DNA of 64,000 nt from positions 1-64,000 of the forward strand of contig CAJKGK010000019.1 of the NCBI GenBank assembly GCA_905199445.1, in the 5' to 3' direction. This stretch comes from an uncultured Lachnospiraceae bacterium. Lineage in GTDB: Bacteria; Bacillota; Clostridia; Lachnospirales; Lachnospiraceae. Both the position numbers and the translations under genes were made by a program. Positions 14,772-21,534 of the stretch are shown in pieces (the first letter of the stretch is position 1; each line of letters opens with the position of its first letter). The notes beneath the pieces were generated by a model that saw nothing but the letters and a program-made list of their open reading frames with translations, ran no database searches and was not told the DNA's origin.

Positions 14772-15950
14772 ATGAAAAACATTGCAGGTGCGCTGATCCG
14801 TCGGGAACGACTGCTAAGAAATTATTCTCAGGAAGGGCTTTGCCGTGGGATTTGTTCGGTATCGTATTTATCTAAAATTGAAAATCATCAGGCGGATCCT
14901 GGAGAAGATATTATGCGGCTGCTTTTTGAACGCCTGGGTATAACTTATGAGCAGGATCCCACATGGCTGGCCCGGGCACAGTCGATCGTGGAAGGGATGT
15001 ATGATATGCTTCTTTACGGCGTGGGAAATGAGAAAGACTGTTATGAAGAATTTTTTAAAGAATACAGCCGGTTTATGTATTCGCCTTACACCGTGGATGC
15101 ATTGATTTTTACAATGCTCTGGAAGAATGAATATGATGGACTTTTGGAGGAATTTCAGCCATGTATGACGCTGCGCCAGAAGTCATTTTATATTTACGGA
15201 CGGTATATGTATGACAAAAAACTGAATGAAGAAGACAAAGAGACGTACAGAGAGTTTTTGGAAAATTCCAGACAGAGCCGTTTCCTGCTTTCTCTGGCTC
15301 AGGAGATGTATTGTTTCGGTCATTACAGCCATGCCGTAGAATCCTATATAAGAAGCTATGATTTGGCGGCTGAGGAAGCCAGTGCTTCCGGAATGCTGGA
15401 GGCTGTATCCATGCTGGGCAACTGCTATGCCTGCATTTTGGATCTGAAACGAATGACAGAGTGCTATGCAAAGACTATACGGCTGGCCCGGAGCCTCGGA
15501 AGAACTCACATCATTCAGATTTCTTATTATAATATGGGTGCCTCTTATTTGGAGGTGGGTGACTGCCAACAGGCCCTTGAATATCTGGAAAAGAGTGACC
15601 TGAAGGAACCACTTTACTATCATAAGCTGGCGCTTTGTTATGAAAAACTGGGAAAAACCAGGCTGGCCAGTCAGGCGCTTCAAAAAGGAAGCGTTTTGAT
15701 TAAGCAAGATGAAAAGGCATATACAGGCATGGAGATAATGTATGCGCCGGTGGCATATAGGCTGGAACATAAAGATTATATCTATCATGAGGCATACGCT
15801 GTACTGATGAAGAAATGTATGGATTTTCTGGAAAAAAGTCCGGATCATGCCATGGGACATCTGCGTTTTCATGCACCCTATATGATTGAGGTGCTGGAAA
15901 AGCAGAGAAAATACAGGGAGATTTACATGCTCATGAAAAAAATTTCCTGA
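14772..15950 (+). CDS. Xre-type HTH regulator with C-terminal TPR-like helices
   Basis: 392 residues from ATG 14772, with GAGAGG upstream; the frame's TTG at 14736 lies in the terminator tail. The HTH is at about residues 5-60 (ALIRRERLLRNYSQEGLC, SVSYLSKIENHQADP). The remainder is helical repeats with TPR character, e.g. LSLAQEMYCFGHYSHAVESY, IQISYYNMGASYLEVGDCQQALEYL and KLALCYEKLGKTRLASQAL. This domain order is that of the RRNPP/PlcR-Rgg class, in which TPRs bind short peptides. No peptide gene is evident. The MFS transporter downstream is a possible target. Confidence 0.75.
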   Translation: MKNIAGALIRRERLLRNYSQEGLCRGICSVSYLSKIENHQADPGEDIMRLLFERLGITYEQDPTWLARAQSIVEGMYDMLLYGVGNEKDCYEEFFKEYSRFMYSPYTVDALIFTMLWKNEYDGLLEEFQPCMTLRQKSFYIYGRYMYDKKLNEEDKETYREFLENSRQSRFLLSLAQEMYCFGHYSHAVESYIRSYDLAAEEASASGMLEAVSMLGNCYACILDLKRMTECYAKTIRLARSLGRTHIIQISYYNMGASYLEVGDCQQALEYLEKSDLKEPLYYHKLALCYEKLGKTRLASQALQKGSVLIKQDEKAYTGMEIMYAPVAYRLEHKDYIYHEAYAVLMKKCMDFLEKSPDHAMGHLRFHAPYMIEVLEKQRKYREIYMLMKKIS

Positions 15951-15972
15951 AACAATCAAAATTCACCGGTTA

Positions 15973-16020
15973 AGAAGGTATATTGAGTTCAAATTTTCTC
16001 ATATATACCTTCTTTCTTTT
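15973..16020 (+). terminator. Intrinsic terminator after the HTH-TPR regulator
   Basis: AGAAGGTATAT (15973-15983) pairs perfectly with ATATACCTTCT (16003-16013) and is followed by a T-rich tract. It separates the regulator from the MFS gene. A TATAAT at 16036-16041 with no good -35 could be an activator-dependent promoter for the transporter. Confidence 0.85.
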
Positions 16021-16094
16021 GCCTTAATAAATCGATATAATAAGACTAAATTCATGAATTAAAAAAGTCCGCCGGCGGAAGAAGGGAGGATTTA

Positions 16095-17327
16095 ATGAGA
16101 AATAAAAACAAAAATAGTCTGTGGTCGAAAAATTTTACGATTATCACTTTAGGCACAGTGATTAGCGCTATTGGCAGTTCTGCCATTACCTTTGCCTTTT
16201 CTTTTGTTGTGTTTGACAATAGTCAGAGTACCCTTTGGTCCGGGATGTTTGCGGCGATTTCCATGCTGCCTGGGGTTTTGCTGCCGATTCTTATTTCACC
16301 GTGGCTGGATCGGTTTAAACGGCTTCCCGTGATTGTTGGATTGGATGCCTTTAATGGGATGCTGTATCTGGCTTTTGGGCTGTTTTTGCTGGATGCGGAA
16401 TTTAACTATTTCCTTTACCTGGGATTTAATCTGATTGTGAATGCCACAGGTGCGATCTATAATCTGGCTTATACAAGTTTTTACCCCAATTTAATTCCCG
16501 AAGGACAAAAGCAGAAAGGCTATACGATTTCAGGAATGATTTATCCCACAGTGACAGTAGTTGTCTCACCTGCAGCCAGTGTTTTATATAAATATACGGG
16601 GACAGCGGCCTTATGTATCATTGAGGGAATTTTGCTTCTTGGGGCGGCCATGATCGAACGGATGATTTGTGTGGATGAACATGTGCACAAAGAAACAAAA
16701 TTTACTTTGTCTGCATATTTAAATGATTTAATGGCTGCCTTTACGTTTTTGAAAAAAGAAAAAGGGCTGGTGCGTATTTATGCCTATATGCCCATTACCA
16801 ACGGATTATCTGAAGGGTATACCCAGCTTGTCATTGCCTGGTTTCAGACAACACCAGGGCTTGGAATTACGTTATATTCATTTTTAACCGGCGCAGAATT
16901 TCTCGGACGGACTATCGGAGGACTGGTTCACTATAAATTCACAATTCCGGAAAATAAGCGTTTTTCATTTGCATATTTTGTTTATCAGATATATAATATA
17001 ATGGATATGCTTCTTTTGTGGAGCGGTTATCCGCTGATGCTGCTTAACAGAGCAGCCTGTGGCTTTTTGGGAATCAACAGTGCAACACTGCGGGAGAGCA
17101 GTGTTCAGACATACATTCCGGATAAAATGAGGGCCAGGGTTAATGCGCTGTTTTCTGTGATGATGTCTGTGGCTGCCATGTTTTTCAGGGTATTTGCCGG
17201 CTGGCTGGGAGAGCTTCTTTCTTACAGAGGAGCCGTGACGATCTGTGGTTTTTGCTGTATGATTGTGTGTTATTTGCTGATTTACCGTGGGCAATTATAT
17301 ACAAGGCCTGTATATAATCGCAGCTGA
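16095..17327 (+). CDS. MFS transporter
   Basis: 410 residues with about 12 hydrophobic segments. N-terminal half: ITLGTVISAIGSSAITFAFS, then the A-motif-like loop SPWLDRFKRLPVIVG (about 71-85). The central loop near 190-230 is charged and the C-terminal half mirrors the first. This is the MFS drug-efflux/macrolide-type (MefA-like) shape; the substrate cannot be told. AGGGAGGA lies upstream. It follows an HTH-TPR regulator and has a strong TATAAT but a poor -35, suggesting control by an activator. Confidence 0.85.
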   Translation: MRNKNKNSLWSKNFTIITLGTVISAIGSSAITFAFSFVVFDNSQSTLWSGMFAAISMLPGVLLPILISPWLDRFKRLPVIVGLDAFNGMLYLAFGLFLLDAEFNYFLYLGFNLIVNATGAIYNLAYTSFYPNLIPEGQKQKGYTISGMIYPTVTVVVSPAASVLYKYTGTAALCIIEGILLLGAAMIERMICVDEHVHKETKFTLSAYLNDLMAAFTFLKKEKGLVRIYAYMPITNGLSEGYTQLVIAWFQTTPGLGITLYSFLTGAEFLGRTIGGLVHYKFTIPENKRFSFAYFVYQIYNIMDMLLLWSGYPLMLLNRAACGFLGINSATLRESSVQTYIPDKMRARVNALFSVMMSVAAMFFRVFAGWLGELLSYRGAVTICGFCCMIVCYLLIYRGQLYTRPVYNRS

Positions 17328-17360
17328 TGGATAACTGATATCTGCAAAAGTCTAAATTCT

Positions 17361-18497
17361 ATGCAGAAAAGAGATGATTATATGGACCGGCAGGTAGAAC
17401 GAATCATCCGGCAGAGAAACCGGCTGATGAAAAAGTGCAGAGCTTTAAAAATGTATGGGCTGATCGTAACCTTGCTTTTGATTATTGCCATAGCAGTTAT
17501 TGTGGTTATGGCTGTGACCGGAGGCCGTAAGGACTCGAATCAGGCCAATGACCAGTCTCAGAGTGCTGTGATCAGTGAAAATATCGGGGATCATAACGGG
17601 AAGCCGTCTCAGGTGCAGGCAGAAACCCAGACGGAGACGGAAAACGAGAGCCAGCGGATGGCCCGGCTTTATGAGGAACAGCTGGATGCGCTTGCTGGAA
17701 AAATTGATGTTTCAGGACTTAACAGCCCTTATGTCCTTTTAACGGACGTGGAAACCGGACGGACACTGGCCGAGAATCAGAGTACAGCCAGTATTTATCC
17801 GGCATCACTGACAAAAATAATGACAGCTGTTGTGGCGATCGAAAATACCGCGGATCTGAATGCAGCTGTCACGGTGCCCGGTGACTTTTACGATGAATTG
17901 TATGCCCAAAATGCTTCAATGGCCGGGTTTTTGCCTGGCGAACAGACGACTTACATGGATCTTTTATATGGAATTTTACTGCCCTCAGGTGCCGACAGCT
18001 GTATGACCTTTGCTTATGAGATCGCTGGTTCCGAGGCGGCTTTTGTGGATTTAATGAATCAGAAAGCTGCCAGTCTTGGTATGGATAATACTCATTTTGT
18101 TAATGCTACAGGACTTCATGATCCACAGCATTACACAACGGCCAGTGATTTGACAAAGCTTTTGTTATATGCACTTAAAAATGAAACCTTCAGGGAAGTA
18201 TTTGAAAGCAGTCGTCATACCGTTGGACCGACCAATATGCATGCGGAAGGCTTTACTTTTCAAAGTTCCATGTTTTCGGCGATGAACTCTGATCAGGTTA
18301 GCGGGGGTAATATTGTGGGTGGAAAAACGGGCTATACCGGAGAAGCCGGATTGTGTCTGGCCAGTCTGGCCCATATTGATGACCATGATTACATACTGAT
18401 TACTACCGGCGCACCGGGGGATCATTCCACAGAGCCTTTCCATATCATAGATGCACAAAATGTCTATAATCAGCTGGGAACGGCGATAGAAGAATGA
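17361..18497 (+). CDS. Serine-type D-Ala-D-Ala carboxypeptidase (S11, DacA-like)
   Basis: 378 residues; an in-frame ATG at 17382 (GAGAT upstream) is an equally likely start. A membrane anchor lies at about 32-55, then a Gln/Glu-rich linker (QAETQTETENESQR). The penicillin-binding core has the three S11 motifs: SLTK (in YPASLTKIMTAVV), SGAD in place of the canonical SxN triad, and KTG (in GGKTGYTGEAG). It should trim terminal D-Ala from peptidoglycan stem peptides outside the membrane. The SGA variant lacks the usual Asn. Confidence 0.92.
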   Translation: MQKRDDYMDRQVERIIRQRNRLMKKCRALKMYGLIVTLLLIIAIAVIVVMAVTGGRKDSNQANDQSQSAVISENIGDHNGKPSQVQAETQTETENESQRMARLYEEQLDALAGKIDVSGLNSPYVLLTDVETGRTLAENQSTASIYPASLTKIMTAVVAIENTADLNAAVTVPGDFYDELYAQNASMAGFLPGEQTTYMDLLYGILLPSGADSCMTFAYEIAGSEAAFVDLMNQKAASLGMDNTHFVNATGLHDPQHYTTASDLTKLLLYALKNETFREVFESSRHTVGPTNMHAEGFTFQSSMFSAMNSDQVSGGNIVGGKTGYTGEAGLCLASLAHIDDHDYILITTGAPGDHSTEPFHIIDAQNVYNQLGTAIEE

Positions 18498-18512
18498 TCT
18501 TTGAAAATTTTC

Positions 18513-18541
18513 TTGAAAAATGTCCCGAAAAACGATATAAT
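18513..18541 (+). promoter_or_regulatory. Strong sigma-A promoter for the CNNM-type gene leader
   Basis: TTGAAA (18513-18518), 17-bp spacer, TATAAT (18536-18541). The transcript would carry about 190 nt of leader before the start at 18737. Confidence 0.8.
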
Positions 18542-18571
18542 GCTGTCATAAGATTATTTTGAAAGGATGGA

Positions 18572-18646
18572 ATGTATTTTATGGAAGACGCAGACGGGTG
18601 CTGTTTCTGCAGACTTTTCAAAAATTACATTGTTCAGCGGGAGTGA
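18572..18646 (+). CDS. Possible 24-residue Cys-containing leader peptide
   Basis: A short frame opens at ATG 18572 after AAAGGATGG and stops at TGA 18644-18646. It encodes a 24-residue peptide with an acidic start (MEDAD), a clustered CCFC and a basic end. It ends exactly where the mutually exclusive hairpins begin, which is the geometry of a leader peptide in an attenuator. Translation is unproven and the frame could be chance. Confidence 0.3.
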   Translation: MYFMEDADGCCFCRLFKNYIVQRE

Positions 18647-18697
18647 TTACAGGCGCATCTCTGTAAACTTGCTTTACAGGGTGTGCTTTTTTTGCAC
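18647..18697 (+). promoter_or_regulatory. Alternative hairpins and T-run in the CNNM-type gene leader
   Basis: CTGTAA(A) at 18661-18667 can pair either with upstream TTACAG (18647-18652) or with downstream TTTACAG (18673-18679). The second pairing is followed by GGTGTGC and a run of seven T (18687-18693), so it could terminate. This is consistent with attenuation between a strong promoter and the transporter gene. Confidence 0.45.
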
Positions 18698-18736
18698 TTT
18701 TATAATGAACATGTGATTTAAGAAAGGAAAAAATTT

Positions 18737-20002
18737 ATGGGTAACAATGTTGTATCAATTATCATTATTGTTTTTTGTGTCATTATGTCGGCCTATTTTT
18801 CGGCCACGGAGACAGCGTTTTCATCTTTAAACCGTATACGAATTAAAAATATGGCGGAAAAAGGAAATAAAAAAGCAGCGCTTGTAATGCGGTTGTCTAA
18901 AGATTATGACCGCCTGTTATCATCGATTCTGATTGGTAATAATATTGTGAATATTGCCAGTACATCAATTGCCACAATTTTATTTGTATCTCTTCTTGGT
19001 GAGGAGGCCGGGGCCAGTGTATCTACTGTGGCTATGACGGTGATTGTTCTTATTTTTGGCGAGGTCTCACCTAAAAGCATTGCCAAAGAGAATCCGGAAG
19101 CCTTTGCCATGCTTTCGGCACCGATTTTGAGCTTCTTTATTACAATTTTAAAGCCGTTTAACTTTTTCTTTATTCAATGGAAAAAGCTTTTGTCCCTTGT
19201 TTTTAAGGCAAAGTCAGATGCGCTGATTACGGACGAGGAACTGCTGACAATTGTGGAAGAAGCAGAGCAGGAAGGCGGGATCGATGAGGATGAAGGAACT
19301 TTAATCCGAAGCGCCATTGAATTTAATGATCTTCGGGCCGGCGATATTTTTACGCCGAGAATCGACATTATTGCCGTGGAAAAAGGCGTTGACAGTGATG
19401 ATGATGTGGAGGCAGCATTTACGGAAAACGGTTTTTCACGTCTGCCGGTGTTTGAAGAAAGTATTGATAATATTGTGGGTATTATTCACGAAAAAGATTT
19501 TCATAAATTGGTTTATGGGAAAGCGGGAACCCTGGATGATATTATCAAACCTGCCATTTATATTACAAAATCTAAAAAAGCAGGCAGCCTTTTAAAAGAA
19601 ATGCAGCGTGAAAAGATGCATATGGCCGTTATTATTGACGAGTTTGGCGGTACAGTGGGAATTGTAACAATGGAAGATATTCTGGAGGAGATTGTGGGTG
19701 AAATCTGGGATGAACATGATAAGGTGACGACGGATATTTCCCAAATTTCAGATACAGAATATGTGGTTTCCGGCGGTGCGGATATTGAAGATGTTCTTGA
19801 AACCTTTGGTATTGACAGAGAAATGGAAATTGTATCTGTCAATGGCTGGGTGATGGAGCAGCTGCGTAAGATCCCTGAGGCAGGAGATCAGTTTACCTAT
19901 GAAAATCTGGAAGTTACGGTACTTAAAGTCAACGGCAAACGCGTGGATACGCTGCGCATTGTCTGCACAAAACCTTTGGTAAATACGCTTAAGGAGGCGT
20001 AA
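18737..20002 (+). CDS. CNNM/CorC-HlyC family transporter (DUF21 + CBS pair + CorC_HlyC)
   Basis: 421 residues. N-terminal DUF21 membrane domain (about 1-190) with SAYFSATETAFSSLNRIR and IFGEVSPKSIAKENPEAFA. A cytosolic CBS pair (about 205-335; FTPRIDIIAVEK, GFSRLPVFEESIDNIVGI, HMAVIIDEFGGTVGIVTMED) and a CorC_HlyC domain (about 345-420) follow. Members are called hemolysin-like but are linked to Mg2+ (and possibly other divalent cation) efflux. The long leader suggests regulated expression. No M-box or yybP-ykoY consensus was visible. Confidence 0.93.
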   Translation: MGNNVVSIIIIVFCVIMSAYFSATETAFSSLNRIRIKNMAEKGNKKAALVMRLSKDYDRLLSSILIGNNIVNIASTSIATILFVSLLGEEAGASVSTVAMTVIVLIFGEVSPKSIAKENPEAFAMLSAPILSFFITILKPFNFFFIQWKKLLSLVFKAKSDALITDEELLTIVEEAEQEGGIDEDEGTLIRSAIEFNDLRAGDIFTPRIDIIAVEKGVDSDDDVEAAFTENGFSRLPVFEESIDNIVGIIHEKDFHKLVYGKAGTLDDIIKPAIYITKSKKAGSLLKEMQREKMHMAVIIDEFGGTVGIVTMEDILEEIVGEIWDEHDKVTTDISQISDTEYVVSGGADIEDVLETFGIDREMEIVSVNGWVMEQLRKIPEAGDQFTYENLEVTVLKVNGKRVDTLRIVCTKPLVNTLKEA

Positions 20003-20021
20003 AAAATCCGGTAAGAAAAGT

Positions 20022-20046
20022 GCATGTCCAGGGATCCCGGACATGC
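20022..20046. repeat. Strong hairpin between the CNNM-type gene and yaaA
   Basis: GCATGTCC (20022-20029) and GGACATGC (20039-20046) flank a GGGATCCC palindrome. There is no T-run on either side, so it is not a classical terminator. It may be an mRNA processing or stability element. Confidence 0.5.
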
Positions 20047-20062
20047 TGGCGGATGGAAGTGA

Positions 20063-20806
20063 ATGATGAAAGTTATAATATCACCTGCAAAAAAGATGAA
20101 CGTGGATACAGATACCTTTGCCTGCAGCGGGCTTCCTGAACTTTTGGATCGGACAAAGGTGATTAAAAGCTGGATTGACAGTCAATCCTATGAGGCGCTT
20201 CAGACGTTGTGGCAGTGTAATGATGAAATCGCACACCAGAATTTTCAGCGTTTTCAGGATATGGATCTTGAGCATGGGCTGACGCCGGCGCTGATTTCTT
20301 ATGAAGGCATACAGTATCAGTATATGGCGCCCCGGGTTTTTTCACAGAAACAGTGGGATTATGTTCAGGAGCATCTGAGAATTCTTTCAGGTTTTTACGG
20401 AATATTAAAGCCTTTGGACGGTGTGTTTCCTTATCGCCTGGAAATGCAGAGCAAAGCCGGTATAAAGGGCTTTAAAAATCTTTATGATTTCTGGGGACGA
20501 AGCATTTATGATGCACTTGTCAGGGAGGAAGACTGTATCATTAATCTGGCTTCCCGTGAATATTCCAAATGTATAGAAAAATATGTGACACCAGAGGTTT
20601 CCTATATAACCTGCGTGTTTGGCTGTCTGAAAGATGGCCGGGTAAAATCAAAGGCGACTCAGGCTAAAATGGCCAGAGGGGAAATGGTTCGGTACATGGC
20701 GGAAGAAAATATAGAAACCGCGGATCGGCTCCGGGAGTTTTGCGGATTGGGCTTTTCCTACAGCCAAGCGCATTCGTCTGAAAATGAGTATGTGTTTTTA
20801 ATTTGA
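20063..20806 (+). CDS. yaaA: Peroxide stress protein YaaA
   Basis: 247 residues, the usual family length (UPF0246/DUF328). Seen: KVIISPAKKM at the start, Y-L-A-type helix replaced by YEALQTLWQCNDEIAHQNF, GLTPALISYEGIQYQYM, LSGFYGILKPLDGVFPYRLEM (a hallmark block) and NLASREYSK. In E. coli YaaA limits unincorporated iron and DNA damage during H2O2 stress. It is followed 72 bp later by a peroxiredoxin gene, which agrees with that role. The start could be the second ATG (20066). Confidence 0.94.
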   Translation: MMKVIISPAKKMNVDTDTFACSGLPELLDRTKVIKSWIDSQSYEALQTLWQCNDEIAHQNFQRFQDMDLEHGLTPALISYEGIQYQYMAPRVFSQKQWDYVQEHLRILSGFYGILKPLDGVFPYRLEMQSKAGIKGFKNLYDFWGRSIYDALVREEDCIINLASREYSKCIEKYVTPEVSYITCVFGCLKDGRVKSKATQAKMARGEMVRYMAEENIETADRLREFCGLGFSYSQAHSSENEYVFLI

Positions 20807-20878
20807 CTGATTTCGGTTCAAACGTTCATGCATTAATTATTAAATTGATTTATATTTAAATAAAAGGAGGAATTGTGT

Positions 20879-21337
20879 ATGTTGGAAACTGGTATTAAGG
20901 CGCCTGAGTTTACCCTGCCGGATCAGGATGGCAAAGCGGTGTCTTTGAAAGATTTTGCCGGTAAAAAAGTGGTTTTGTATTTTTACAGCAAGGACAACAC
21001 AGCAGGCTGTACAAAGCAGGCCTGTGCTTTTGGAGCGCTGTTTCCCAGGTTTACAGAAAAAAATGCGGTGATTATCGGTGTCAGCAAGGACAGCGTGGCT
21101 TCCCACCGGAAGTTTGCGGATAAATATGAGCTGCCCTTTACATTGCTGTCGGATACGCAGTTGTCAGTGATTCAGGCCTATGATGTCTGGAAAGAAAAGA
21201 TGATGTACGGTAAAAAGGTCATGGGCGTTGTGAGAACCACGTACCTGATTGATGAAAACGGCATGATCGAAAAAGCATTTACAAAGGTTAAGGCGGCAGA
21301 TAATCCAAATCAGATGTTAGGTGAACTGGAAGAATAG
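20879..21337 (+). CDS. bcp: Thiol peroxidase / peroxiredoxin, Bcp (PrxQ) family
   Basis: 152 residues from ATG 20879, which is 8 bp after AGGAGG; the upstream TTG 20873 is too close. Bcp reduces H2O2 and alkyl hydroperoxides with thioredoxin as donor. The peroxidatic motif DNTAGCTKQACAF has Cys44 and a second Cys49, the PrxQ pattern for an intramolecular disulfide. Start: GIKAPEFTLPDQDGK. Neighbour yaaA also concerns peroxide stress. Confidence 0.95.
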   Translation: MLETGIKAPEFTLPDQDGKAVSLKDFAGKKVVLYFYSKDNTAGCTKQACAFGALFPRFTEKNAVIIGVSKDSVASHRKFADKYELPFTLLSDTQLSVIQAYDVWKEKMMYGKKVMGVVRTTYLIDENGMIEKAFTKVKAADNPNQMLGELEE

Positions 21338-21469
21338 AAAATCTCTGAACATGAAAACTTGGAAAAACGCCGTGTTTTTAAATTTTTCGGCGAATATTCT
21401 TGATTTTGCGCCTTGTGTACACACTGCTTCCGGCGCTAAACTAAACGTATCAATACCTTTTAGTGTATA

Positions 21470-21502
21470 AAAGACCACACGGATAAGGCGTGTGGTCTTT
21501 TG
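21470..21502 (+). terminator. Intrinsic terminator after bcp
   Basis: AAAGACCACAC (21470-21480) pairs perfectly with GTGTGGTCTTT (21490-21500), with A-rich left and T-rich right sides. It separates bcp from the GH2 gene. Confidence 0.88.
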
Positions 21503-21534
21503 CATACTGAGGATACATACAGGAGGTAAACAAT

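Noticed and set aside
15183..15959. 258-residue minus-strand frame opposite the HTH-TPR gene
   Set aside because: Antisense shadow; the plus-strand frame has recognisable HTH and TPR motifs and a ribosome site.
17983..18003. SGAD in place of SxN in the D-Ala carboxypeptidase as an inactivating change
   Set aside because: SGAD-type variants occur in S11 enzymes, and the SLTK and KTG motifs are intact, so loss of function is not supported.
21412..21424. TTGTGTACACAC as a catabolite (cre) site before the GH2 gene
   Set aside because: It is palindromic but does not match the cre consensus core, and no promoter is positioned around it.
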